Source: Taxawa tesnikishii (nom. ined.)
Lineage: Eukaryota > Ascomycota > Dothideomycetes > Dothideales
DNA: 64,000 nucleotides
NCBI GenBank assembly: GCA_030247885.1
Contig: JAPDRO010000006.1
Coordinates: forward strand, 744,001-808,000
Direction: 5' to 3'
Positions 36,899 through 47,393 of this stretch are shown one piece after another. The translations under genes and the position numbers were made by a program. Each line of letters opens with the position of its first letter. Position 1 is the first letter of the stretch. The notes beneath the pieces are model-generated. The model had not been told where the DNA came from. It saw nothing but the letters and a program-made list of their open reading frames with translations, and made no database searches.

Positions 36899-38274
36899 GC
36901 TGCTCCTCAGACAGAGGCCAACATGACAAGGCCTGTGCGTGGGTTTGTGATATGGATAGAAACGTTTTGGAATGTTTCTTGCTTTAGGCTGGACACCACT
37001 CTGTTTTGAGAGATGTTGTTTGAGAGCATGATTATTTCATTATCATCTCTGTAAATCCCCTTCTCTTCAAAAGCTCAATCTCATCTATCATTTGTCGTCT
37101 GCCTACATGCTTACGAACTATCTTCTTCACACTGATCTGTCTGACTTACGTGCTGTTGCCGCTGAGCTCTGCGTTAGGTATAATGCGAGCCGCCTTTGCC
37201 TACCAAACCGCCCTTCAGATCCGTTCCTCAACGAAAGATTCGAGGGCTCTTTTCCGTCGCTGTTTGCTTATCCAGAGCAACAGTAGAGCGCGTCTGACAG
37301 ACGGTACCGTGCCCGATCAGGAAGCAATAGTAGAGGTTAGTAGAGGTGTATGTAGTTGATGCGCGGTCGTCGTAGCGCTGCGATAGAGGCAGGGTGTCCA
37401 AAGGCCAATCCAGACCACCAAGGGGCAGAAGCAGCCAGAAGCAAAGAACCGAAGGGACCAGCTCTCCCCACACACCAACAACGCTCTTTGAGTGTAGTCG
37501 ATGTTCCCCGTTTGCGATGTGAAAGACTGGCAGCTGCAACGTCTTCTTCAATTGCTTGCCGAGGCGGTGTTGGCACACGCAATGCGCACGACAGCACAAG
37601 GCGCGCGTGGCTGTGACCAAGAAACGAGATGACGTTAGTTTGGAGAAATAAATGCCTCTCTCTCTCCCGGCGTCGAATCTTGCGCCGCTATTGGACAACT
37701 GGGCACGCGTAGAGTCTGCCGTATGCCGGTCCGTAGTGCGAGAGGTGGCATAATCTTGCACAAATTACCTGGACTTATCGGGCTGTTTGCATAAATTACA
37801 TGCATCACCACGGCTCTTCGCTTTGTTAGACGCATCTCGGCGAACGGGAAATGAAAATCCCTATTAGTGACATGCAGCTGCTTGCAAGCGTTGCAGTAGT
37901 CGCGGCGAACGGTGGCTTAGCGAGACCCTCGAATCGCGACTCCTGGTTACTGATTGATTCCCCAAGACCGTTACGAACTCCTCCTCCGCCAACATCTTGT
38001 TGTATCCTCAGGTGCTGCGCCCACTTCTACCCACGCTCCTTTGCTCCCTTCAATACCAGCTGCCTACTTGCTTCACGTTTTAATATCTTTTTCTTCTTGC
38101 TCTCATACTTTCCCTACTCGGACCCTGGGTCGCGGCAAAAACACTAAAGTCTCCAAGCCAACCTCTGCTCCACTTCTCCACAACGTATACAACAGTCTCG
38201 ATACTCGAATATTTCTATCCATTGCTCGTCCTACGTACGTCCGATCAGAGCTTGCGACCAAGGACATCGCAACC
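36899..38274. other. Intergenic, nothing recognised
   Basis: 1.4 kb upstream of the MIPC synthase gene. Open frames (for example 37228-37761 minus) have no family features. The pyrimidine-rich stretch about 38030-38110 fits a 5' leader of the next gene. Confidence 0.45.
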
Positions 38275-39345
38275 ATGAGGCGCGCCGTGCTCCTCTTCCT
38301 CGTCGCAAACCTTGTCATTGTCGCCTTCCTGATACACTCCGTCTGGACCCTGCTTTCCCTCCTCGTCGTCGACGGCTCTGCAGATGCCATATCACGCGCC
38401 GAACTGCCAGCACCTGGCTCTGGCTTGATCGATGGAAGACCACAGATGATCCCTAAGATCATCCACCAGACATACATCAACGAGAGCATACCTCCTGTGT
38501 GGCAAGAGGCGCAAGCATCGTGTTTGGAGCTGCACAAGGATGACTGGGAATACAAGCTTTGGACAGATGCGAAGAGTCGGGACTTCATTGCGGCTGAATA
38601 CCCTTGGTTCCTCGAAACTTTCGAGAACTACGAGTACCCCATCCAACGCGCGGACGCGATTAGGTATTTTGTGCTGGCGCACTATGGTGGAATCTACATC
38701 GATCTGGACGATGGTTGTAACAGACGCCTCGACCCTCTGCTCTCCTACCCTGCATGGGTGCGCCGCACCGTGCCTACTGGAATCTCCAACGACGTGATGG
38801 GCGCAGTCCCCCGCCACCCTTTCTTCCTCCGTGTTATTGACGACCTGCAAAAGTACAACCGCAACTGGATACTGCCCTACATCAGTGTAATGGCGTCCAC
38901 CGGACCGCTGTTCCTGAGCATCATCTGGAGACACTGGACTACAGAGGGCCTCAACGTCGGAGACGGTCCAGAAGGAGGACGCATCCGTATTCTCTGGCCA
39001 GACGAGTACAACAATCACTCGTGGAGCTTCTTCACCCACCACTTGGGCAACTCATGGCACGGAAAGGATGTTAGGCTCATCTTCTGGGTATGTTCCTTAT
39101 ACACCCTCAATCCTTACCTGCTGTACTAATACACCATACAGATGGGTCGTAACTGGCTCCTTCTGACAGCCGCCGGTTTCATGGTCGCCGCTGTCGTCTT
39201 CTCGATCGTCTGGTGGCTCTATGGACGTGTGATCCTCTCCAACAAGCCTTGGAAAGTTCAAGTCGCGCAACGACGGTTGCCGTTTTGGCGTCGTTTCTCG
39301 GGAACCCATAAAGAGTACGAACTCGTCAACCGGCACGAAGTATAA
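38275..39345 (+). CDS. SUR1: Mannosyl-inositolphosphoceramide synthase catalytic subunit (Sur1/Csg1/Csh1 family)
   Basis: This GT32 enzyme adds mannose from GDP-mannose to inositolphosphoceramide in the Golgi. Exons 38275-39087 and 39142-39345 flank a 54-nt intron and give 338 residues without any break. The chosen start gives an N-terminal membrane anchor (VLLFLVANLVIVAFLIHSVW). The GT32 core follows: PQMIPKIIHQTYINESIPPV, RADAIRYFVLAHYGGIYIDL then DDG, which contains the DxD metal/nucleotide-sugar motif. A second membrane segment follows the intron (LLLTAAGFMVAAVVFSIVWW), and the C-terminus is basic. A longer in-frame ATG upstream at 37954 is disfavoured because that part is low-complexity leader-like sequence. 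Confidence 0.9.
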
Positions 39346-40100
39346 CAGTATGATATGACCGGTGATGGGGCTTGTGGTTGTCTTGAGATTTGAGAGGCAA
39401 GAACATGGGTTGTCTTATGTGTTTCGAGCAAGGCGTTGGTGGCAACAAACCCTTCAAGAAGGTGGTGATCTGTATGGGCAACAAATTCAAAGAGGGGAGG
39501 GTACGGATATATTCACTTCTTGTTAATGAGTTCCTGTCAGAGGGGACCTTGCGGGATCATTGAGTTAAGGTTCCGTCAATCCATATTAGAGCTTCGTGTC
39601 GACAAGGCCTTGAGAAAATATAGCTTCCTCGCAATTCTGTTCTATGGAGAAATTTTCTACAGATACGCCGTGTCAGCACATGACTACGCAAACCTCGCGT
39701 ACGTGCATGATTGCTCGCTCGCCGTACGTGTTCGCGCTAAGACGACACAACGTCATGGCGCTGTATCGATGTATTCGAACCTTTAACGTGTCACGAATTT
39801 CCTCCATCCTTCGACCTCTCGCTTTTCTTCAGCAATCTGTCAAGACTCCAAACATGTTCCGTCAATTGTGCGCCACATCTCCTTGATAACATCGTGAGAA
39901 GATCGACGCGTGATTTTCGTGATGTACGCCGGACGCGTGTCCCTGCCAACAGAAGGAGTTCTTATCTTTGCCCTTATGATCTCTACAATTGCCTTTCTCC
40001 GATATCTACAACGAAAGTCTGAGCTCAGGCCCGATTCGTTGTTACTACATATTATGTACATTTGACTGCGTTTGGGCGGCTGACGGAAGTGGACGCTCCC
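39346..40100. other. Intergenic, nothing recognised
   Basis: 755 bp between the MIPC synthase stop and the decayed oxygenase-like gene; no coding features. Confidence 0.45.
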
Positions 40101-40700
40101 AAAAAACGAGGCCCTCGAGTATGGAGTGGCGTCCGACTCTCAAGCCAATACAACACGCACACAGCAAGAGGAAGTCACCCTGCTCCAATCGCCGTGCGAC
40201 AGCGATGGCTCCGGTAATGGGTCCACATCCGAGGAGAATGAGAGTGGCGACCTCGACACGGATACAAAACGATGCGTTTGTGAACTGTCTGGAGGCGATC
40301 ACGTTTTCTGGCTCTTTTGCAACTTATGGCGACCTCGACGACTGCTTCGATCCTTGCTTTCGGCTCGTTGTTAGTGGCAACAATGGAATTCTTACCTATA
40401 TAGAATATCGCGTTTCCACACCGTTGAGTAAGGAGAACGCTCAGAAGATCATCCAAGCAAGCCATCGGGCCCCATTCGGGAAGAAGAGCGAGACCATTGT
40501 CGATACCTCTGTTCGAAAGACATAAGAGCTCAATCACGATAACTTGTTCGTAAAAGAGCCACAGTGGGAAGATTATACCAAGGAAATGTGACACAGACAG
40601 TGAGAGAACACAAACGCGAAACAAGGGAGTGAAAGGAGCGACGGCGGAAGGCTTGTATCGCAATGAGGGAAGTTGCTTCTGGGGAAGAGCTAAAACATAT
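40101..40700 (+). pseudogene. Remnant of a fungal 2OG-Fe(II) oxygenase-like (P4H-related) protein
   Basis: Pieces in different frames read STSEENESGDLDTDT, then ITFSGSFATYGDLDDCFDPC, VSTPLSKENAQKIIQASHRA and PFGKKSETIVDTSVRKT. After a TAA comes ELNHDNLFVKEPQWEDYTKE, then a piece like VKGATAEGLYRNEGSCFW. The order (F-S-G-S-F, PLS..DAQ.II, APFGKGSETIVDTSVRKTW, then helix and YKLLLYEEGSFF) is that of a common fungal family with a prolyl-4-hydroxylase-type domain. The catalytic part beyond this is not recovered. There are several stops and frame changes, so I call it decayed. The end coordinate is approximate. Confidence 0.5.
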
Positions 40701-41380
40701 TCTTGCGGACAGATATGACGACGTTATGGAGCTCCGGGCATTAAACGTACCTCCAACGCGCGCTTCAACACCAGGTGCTACTGTCATTGACCACAAATAC
40801 TGGCCATCATCAAACGGGAGGACACTTCGTCAGGGAACAAGTTCAGATCGTTCACTGCAGTCCACCTCTGGTGCAGCTGCCCAACGTTCCCAAAACGTGC
40901 GGAATAAGTTTTCACCCTCGCACCGTCAGCTCGACCCATGGGGTGTTGCTCTGTCACCGCCGCTACAGGCCCCTGGCTTCTCTCAGCATGCCGCACCTCA
41001 GCCTCGCGTTCCACGGACTGCGCCCTCATGTCCCTCAAGTTCGAACTTGAAGGCACATTCGGCCCTTGCTGGTCAAAGAAGGAAGGCAGTTGTTATGATC
41101 TGACTGATGATGATGACGAATGAGGCGCGACATCCGCGATAAGGTCAGGCAAAAATGAAGCTGCGCTTACTGTCTCGCCTGGTCGTCCATTACGGGGTTC
41201 TTTGACTACCTAGGTGTACAGGTACAGATGCATCAGCAAAGCCGCCTCAATCTTCCTATCCTCCTACGCCTAGAGAAACGAAAGTTACGTCCTTCGAATT
41301 CTTCCCACACTGTGGACATGCGCCGTCTTCTCTCATGCTTGTTCCTGACTTCAAGCCATTGTAATAGCAAAAAGGGATGT
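40701..41380. other. Intergenic, weak ORF only
   Basis: An open frame continues to 41103 on the plus strand without recognisable domain. Downstream of it (minus orientation) is the 3' flank of the tRNA gene, with TTTTT at 41369-41373 that could serve as a Pol III terminator. Confidence 0.4.
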
Positions 41381-41407
41381 TGACGAGAGTGGGATTCGAA
41401 CCCACGC

Positions 41408-41463
41408 CTGACGAGCAATGTTAGCACTTGCTGTGGTGGTATGTGAACATCGACTTCACTTAC
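41408..41463 (-). other. 56-nt spliceosomal-type intron in the tRNA variable arm
   Basis: It starts GTAAGT, has TGCTAACA as branch site and ends CGTCAG. Cutting there joins CCGAAAGG to GCGTGGG, restoring a class II variable arm followed by the T stem. The donor is a perfect consensus for fungal spliceosomal introns. Confidence 0.87.
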
Positions 41464-41521
41464 CCTTTCGGACTGCCGGTTTCAGAGTCGGAACTCCTTA
41501 AGACAGCGCCTTAGACCGCTC

Positions 41522-41576
41522 CTGATCTGATGTTAGTGTGGATGCTTGGTGATGGTTGATGGTGGTGTTGACTCAC
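41522..41576 (-). other. 55-nt spliceosomal-type intron in the tRNA D arm
   Basis: It starts GTGAGT and ends ATCAG, with ACTAAC about 13 nt before the last G. It lies between tRNA bases 12 and 13. Cutting exactly there joins TGGCC to GAGCGG and restores the D arm and A box. Its length matches protein-gene introns in this window. Confidence 0.85.
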
Positions 41577-41588
41577 GGCCATCTCGCC

Positions 41589-42185
41589 TTGCACGCTCAT
41601 TGGTCAGCTATGGTTGTTACTTCTGACCATATAGTCTCAACATATATCAAAATCGCGGTGGATACTGAAGGGAAACGGGAAGAAACCGTCTGAGTGGTGG
41701 GTCACCGGCACAACTTCGGTTTGGGGAGCAGAACTCCCATAAGCTTGACTTTACTTCAGCTTCCTTTCAGTCCGTTAGCAAAACCGAAACGTTCAGCAAC
41801 GGGGATTCCCGTATAGTGACCCACTGACCCTCTGTTCTCAGCCGCTTATGGCCGAACGTGATCGTAGGGTTTGGTGCGTTCTGAACGTAACATGCTTTAA
41901 CGCTCTGGGTGCATTGCGATGGCTATGAACCCGTAGACATTGCCTGTATCGTTTGCCGCGCACTCGTACGGTCAGGGCTGGCTGCAAGGAACTCTCTTGC
42001 GTACAGTTCAGATGTGGGGCTTCTGGATGGCATACATTCCGTCTGCTCTCGTGTTCACCAAAACGGTTGACGGGGCGGAAGCCCAGGGTCTGGCTCCAGG
42101 AAGAAGCTTTGGTTGCTCGTAGCCATGGCCGACAGATCAAAGCAAATTTTCTCCGATGCCTCCAGGACCAGGGAACCAACTGGCA
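41589..42185. other. Intergenic with nested inverted repeats
   Basis: This lies upstream of the tRNA (on its strand) and downstream of the HET gene. GTGGGTCAC at 41697-41705 pairs with GTGACCCAC at 41816-41824. Inside, TTCGGTTT (41715-41722) pairs with AAACCGAA (41781-41788), and GGGAG/CTCCC plus CGGGGATTCCCG form hairpins. It may be a structured RNA or a small MITE-like element; I cannot name it. Confidence 0.55.
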
Positions 42186-44486
42186 CTAAACCAAATGAAC
42201 ACGTCGCAACTGCATATCTAATAAACCTGTATCCAAAATGGCTTCCCAGTCTGATCTGAAGGACGAGAATACGGCTACACCAACCCTTCTTGACAGCCCG
42301 TTCGAATTCTTGACGCAAAGTGCCACATATGTGCCATCGTAGAGTAGCATCACAAACTCATCAAAGTTTTCCTCTTCGGAATCGAAGTGAATGATGCAAC
42401 TGGCCTCGCACCAGCTTGTCGCTTGTCCCGCATGTCTCAAATGCCACTGACCAGTCGAAGAGAGACCAGCAAATCTTTCTAGACCACAGGGGAAAGCGAT
42501 ACATGGGGCGGTGAAGCTAATCGTACCGGCCACGGATTCCGTGGCGGACGGTGTTGGCGAATCAATCGCCTTCTTTGGTTCGCTTGGCACGGCTCTGAGC
42601 AATTCGTTAGGCTGGAAATGTAAATTCTGACGTGACTGGTAGGGTTGGGCGGTCTTCGGTCCTCCAGGCAACCGAGTTCTCATAATACTGTCTCCATCGG
42701 TGAAAGTGAAATACCATTCGTCGACGAAACAATATGGCTGATCAGCGTGGTAATAGACTTGACAAAAGAGATCGATCGGCGCTTCCCACGACGCCCATGA
42801 CCAGCTGGCTGGTTCGGTGTTATGGACTTCGCGTCTCCTTTTGACCTCATTCAACCCAGACTTAGGAATAAACCATAGCAGGGACTCTGGAAGAAGAGTG
42901 ATGGGAATTCCTTGGGTTGCGAAGATTCCCGGTTCGGAGGTATCTTTGCTCATGAAGCGCTGATAGATCCCTGTAAATGCATTCAAGATGTCCCCAGAAT
43001 AGGTTAGGTTTCTCCTGGTATAGCTTGAGAGTTTGTGGGCAAACATGTCGTGTTTCTGTGATCTGCGTAACAGGCCGCCCCCCCCCCTCTGGTGGAACAA
43101 GCAGGAGATTGAACTGGTCGGGCGAATTGATGTTTCGTCCCCACCACGGAGGCCCGTCTCTCACATTCATGTTCTCGAGTCCCTCTTCCATGTAGCCTTC
43201 CCGTCTCTTGCAGGCCGGACACTCGAAGAACGCTTCGTGCGAAGTAAGAAATAAACGTCGTTTCGACAGGATGTGTTCCTGGTAGGTCCACCCACGGGTG
43301 TTCCAGTACGAGGCCCTGATTTGCTCCAGAAGAGACATACGGGCAGTTGAAATAGCGAGAACTCCGGAGGCAGTTTTGATTTCGCATCTGGTTTCGGAAG
43401 GAAGTTCTTTTCGGGCTGTAATCCCCTCCAGACCAGCGTCTGAATGCGTACCCGAGATTGCGAATATGGTCAGACTGGCATTCTCATAGACGTAATTCAT
43501 ACCATGAATCAATCGAGTTTTCTCTTCCGGGTCGTCCTGGACGATGCATAAGGAGTCGACCCACAGGTATCTTTGCCCAACGGCTCTGCACAGCTCCATG
43601 GCGTCTGCGATCGTGCGTGGAAGCCTTCTGCCGGTCATCTTGGTATGACCATGTGCTTCCAATGCTGAAGGCTGCCTCAAGGTTTCGAGATTGCGCTTGG
43701 TTGTCCGCAGACCGAATGGATCCATGTCCCCCAGACATAAGATAAGGCGAAGTATTCGCAGGGCTCCGTCTTCTCAACCAGTCTTCTTTCAAAGACGTCG
43801 ATGAGCCGGAATCCATCAAGAAATAGTTCATTACCAGGATTATGAGCATTGCAACGCCCATGGTTCTGGCACTCTTCAAGCCAGCGACGTACTAAACTAA
43901 AATCCAGAAGCGGCTCGATTGGTCGTCTGTACGAGGGTATCTCGCCGCTGCAGTTGGCCATATCTGGGAAAAGCTCCAGTTCTGTAACGATGAACCTGTT
44001 TTTCTTGTCCTTTCGCATGATACGTCTCCCGAGCCGGGAGTGGAAATCTGGGGGTTGCTGAGAAATTGCTACCAAGATTCGATAATTCCGACAGCGCTGT
44101 GCACCATGGTCGAAAGAGCACCACTCTTCGCTTTGGACGAATAGTCTCGGTTTCTCGTCATCAGTGAGCAGGCTTGCCGATCCCCAATGTTTCCGAACTG
44201 AGCGCCAGATGATGTTACAGAGCGGACAGTTCGGGTCCTCGTAGTCTTCAAGCAAACCTGCATATCTGGTGATTTGTTTCTTGAACATGGTTTCAAGGTC
44301 CAACTTCTTGCACTTGCGACACAGTTCGAGCCCGCTTGGAGCGGTTTGCGCGCCATCGAGATATGCACCCAGAGCTCGTTCTCCCACATGGACGAGTCGT
44401 TGGGAAGATGGTGTCACAGCTTCGATACGCTGCCGTTTTCGGCCTTTCCATTCCGAAATCTGGCTCGGGATCCTCTTTGGTGACAT
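42186..44486 (-). CDS. HET-domain (heterokaryon incompatibility) protein
   Basis: HET domains trigger cell death when genetically different hyphae fuse, and many are orphan members. The N-terminal Cys-rich part reads CRKCKKLDLETMF and PNCPLCNIIWRSV. HET motifs follow: EYFALSYVWG, RTIADAMELCRAVGQRYLWV, DSLCIVQDD, MNYVYENASLTIFAISG and YWNTRGWTYQEHILSKRRLF. Two homopolymer faults split the frame: C5 at 43728-43732 (one base too few, SYVWGDMDPF) and a C10 at 43078-43087 (one too many). With both, one frame of about 766 residues runs from MSPKRIPSQISEW to the stop, with no intron seen. It lies in the accessory-looking part of the window. Confidence 0.9.
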
Positions 44487-45172
44487 GGTTGTATGGACAC
44501 GGCTCTGTTCTGGCAGACTAAGGGCAAACCTGAACTAAGGGGCCTGGAAGGAAGAGGAGTGGGTACGAACGATGAGGTCGAAGAGATTTGGCTCGAGCCA
44601 AAGCGGACATGTAGTCTTGCACTGCCTGGAACTGTGGCAGTGCGCATGCGTCGAGCTGGCCGACAGGCGGGCAGCCACGAGGCTGAAACGAAGTATTGCA
44701 TCGCTTCACAGCCGTCCGCACCAAGCGATAAAGCTCATCAAACGAACGAAAGGAGTTTGAGCAAAGCGGATCAGCTGAAAGCCTCGACTGCAGCTCATGA
44801 AAAGACCGTGTTGACCACATCCAAAGAAATCCAGCTCGCGGACGCGGAAGCAAGCAAGGCTTGGCAATCTCACGGATGCATCGCGCTACACGTCAAGCTG
44901 ACAGGGGTTCTTCTCGCACGATCAACGACACTCAACAGTATGAACAGGTCTACGATTATCCACCAAATGGACTCGTAATGAAGAGCCAGACAAGTAACTG
45001 TCGGTGCGGTAAAGTACAATATCCTGTGACCCTTGGCGAAAACCGTGCCACTTTTGCCTTGCATCTGGGTTAGATCTTAGCCATACGGAATCTCTACTCG
45101 CGCCTGTAAGAAACCGCAGCCGCATCACAAGCACACATCCATCTCTCACGCTCAGTAGGATCTTCCAGCTCC
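44487..45172. other. Intergenic, nothing recognised
   Basis: 686 bp between the HET gene start and the beta-lactamase-like gene stop. An open frame at 44493-44978 (plus) has no features. Confidence 0.4.
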
Positions 45173-46528
45173 TCAACCGAGTGCGTCGTAGACTGCCTTC
45201 TCGCACGCGCCCCACTGGCCGATGACATGCTCGTCACCGAACGGCATGACCTGGCTCGCAATCATGCCCGCAACGCCCTTCTCTCTATCACACCACCAGA
45301 ACAAGTTCGCGATTCCCGCCCACCATGCCGTGTTCCTTCCTCTACCAGTCACGCCCGGTTCCTGCGTGATCATGAAGCTAAGTCCCCACCCTTGAGGAGG
45401 ATTGCCGGCTTGAGGATACAGGTCGTCTCCTGCGGTGGCGTGCTCCGGCTTTGCGGCGGCGATGTACTGACGTGCGAAGTCTGGGAATTGCGGGATCTGA
45501 TTCTCAAACATGGCTTTCACGGTTTCGGGGCGCAGAATCTGGGCTCCGGTTTTGGGAGATTTGCCGTCATTAAGAAGAGTGGCGAGGACCTCTGCAGCAT
45601 GCACACTGTTACTAAAGAATCGTAAAGAGGCTATGGACTAGTCACTTACGGACGTATTCGGCGGGCTTGGCGAAGCAACCCGCTCCGCCACTGTTGAGGA
45701 TATCCTTCTGCAGCTCGGGAGTATCGGCAAGCAATGGACGGCGGTAGACGTGATCTCTCTCTTCAGGATTTGAGCGGTCTCCAGGCCAACGCTGGTGCAT
45801 GGTCGCAAGTTGGGCCTTCATCTCCTTGGTTGGAAACATGTTGATGTTCTTAAGACCGAGCGGCTCAAGGATCTGCTTCTGCATCATGTCGTTGAGGCTC
45901 TGTCCTGTTGCACGTTCTGCCATGATGCCAGCCCAGTCGATACCGATCTGGATAGAAAATCAGCTTTGTGACTTGACCGGGTTCTTGTGACCCGTCCACT
46001 TACTCCGTATTCCCAACGAGAGCCGGGTTGATTGACGAGAGGCATGCGCATGAGATCATGTGCGTCGCCTGTGAAGACATCGAAGCCGATGGGCCGGCCA
46101 TAATCCCTCAGCTTCTCGTTGAAGAACTCATACCCGAAGCCAGCAGTGTGTGCAAGCAGCATGCGCAGGGTTATATCTTCCTGTCTCGGAACCAAAGTAC
46201 CATCGTCCTGAAGGACCTGAATCTTCTCGAGCTCCGGACAGAGCTTGTACAGCTGCTGAGGGTCATCCAGCTTCAGTGTACCTTGGTCGACGAGTTGCAT
46301 GCACACAATCGTTGCCAGAAGCTTGGTGCAGGAAGCGATCCAGAAAACAGTGTCCAGCGTCATTGGTTCCTTGGACTTGAGACCCCTCTTCCCGGAAGCG
46401 TTGGCAGCAAGGTATTCACCATTCTTGTCGACGGCACAGAATACAATGCCTGCAATTCCTGTGTCGGCGTTGCCTGTCACGCTGTCCAGAGAGGCCTGAA
46501 CGGCTTTCCCTGCCTTTGTCTCGAGCAT
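45173..46528 (-). CDS. Serine beta-lactamase-like / esterase (class C, LovD-type) protein
   Basis: Three exons (46528-46004, 45947-45650, 45591-45173) in phase give 413 residues. Introns are 45948-46003 (GTAAGT to TCCAG) and 45592-45649 (GTAAGT to CTGCAG). The start MLETKAGKAVQASLDSV is preferred; an in-frame ATG also lies at 46552. The SxxK motif is in FWIASCTKLLATIVCMQLVD (Ser and Lys of SCTK). Further family blocks are LRMLLAHTAGFGYEF, PGSRWEYG, NSGGAGCFAKPAEYV and GRGRNTAWWAGIANLFWWCD. This layout is that of fungal class C beta-lactamase-like enzymes, which are mostly esterases or acyltransferases. No signal peptide is seen, so it is probably intracellular. Substrate unknown. Confidence 0.88.
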
Positions 46529-47393
46529 GTTGCTATGGCGGAAGAGCTGCAAGTGTAAGGCGGTTCGGCAGCAAGAACCGATGTGGCGTGATGTGGTGTT
46601 GAAGAGTTGACCGGGGATTGGGAACTCGCACCGAGTCCCTTAAGTAAACAGGTGAACGAATGTCTCTGCCCCGCTACCCCGCACCCCGGTAAACCCCACT
46701 TAGCGTCAAGTCAACGAGAACATGTCTCAAGGCAAAGGTGTCGCAACATCTATCTGTGGCTTCTGTTTACCTAGGCAGAGACACTGTGTGGTTTCCTTTA
46801 GACCGAGGTGAAACCTAGGCAGAGCAGAAGTGGAAGGATCTCTATGACTGCTTGAAGCATTTGTAACCTTTTCGCACAGGATCCCCGGCAAAAGTGGCTC
46901 CTTATATTCAGTAGTGCATGGAGGATCAAGTTTCATTCATTCTGTGACTTGGTATGGCGGTGGATCCGCGCTAGCAGGTGAAGGCAACCAACCCGTGTGT
47001 TCTCTGCTACATGTAGTAAATGTTCCATACGGCTGAACATCAGGCATGCCAGATTCCAGGACCCATTGACGGCCGCGGTAGATTCGCGCTGTGAAATGGG
47101 TATCTCATGGTCAAAGACCTTGCGGGCCTGTCCCTTCCGCATGGGTTCTGAGCCCTTATACGGTTCTGTTCGGGAACGATGCCTCGCTAGGATTTTGTAA
47201 TCTAGCACCAACGCCTCGTCGGGCTACGCCACTTGTGAACCAGCCCGTACGGTCGATTTTAAACGGCCGGAGGCAGGTGTGACGTGTATCGTCACGCTGT
47301 CAGAGGTTCTCTCCTTATGGCAGCGATTGTACCTGGATGTGGAGCTCTAGCGTTTCGAGGGCAGTATGATACGTGTACTTCCCGAGGCTCTTC
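46529..47393. other. Intergenic, nothing recognised
   Basis: 865 bp holding the promoter of the beta-lactamase-like gene and the 3' side of GPI17; no coding features. Confidence 0.4.

Larger units (their letters stand above)
41381..41588 (-). tRNA. tRNA-Leu(AAG) interrupted by three introns, two of spliceosomal type
   Basis: Read on the minus strand, tRNA pieces are 41588-41577, 41521-41464 (with a 17-nt internal intron at 41495-41479) and 41407-41381. Joined, they form an 80-nt tRNA. The acceptor stem is GGCGAGA with TCTCGTC (one G-U), the D arm GCC/GGC and the anticodon stem CTGTC/GGCAG. The anticodon loop is TTAAGGC (anticodon AAG), the variable arm CCGAAAGG and the T arm GTGGG TTCGAAT CCCAC, with discriminator A. 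G37, the Trm5 target, is present. The 17-nt intron sits at the standard 37/38 site. The other two inserts (listed separately) have GT donors, CTAAC branch sites and CAG ends. The first splits the A box; the B box GGTTCGAATCC is intact. This is direct reading of the sequence; how it is spliced is inferred. Confidence 0.9.

Noticed and set aside
37228-37761. Minus-strand open frame of 177 residues
   Set aside because: No domain, signal or family pattern, and mixed composition. Overlapping frames on the other strand look equally good.
41381-41588. The idea that the extra tRNA inserts are ordinary tRNA-endonuclease introns or random decay
   Set aside because: Both have full GT donor, CTAAC branch and CAG acceptor signals, and precise removal restores all stems. 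Decay would not keep compensating pairs or exact junctions.
41690-41830. Possible rRNA, U3, RNase P or SRP RNA
   Set aside because: The pairing is strong, but I could not match conserved core motifs of these RNAs on either strand, so it is left unnamed.
45592-45649. Apparent frameshift between exons 2 and 3 of the beta-lactamase-like gene
   Set aside because: Using the CTGCAG acceptor gives a 58-nt intron and restores the phase, so no frame fault is needed.
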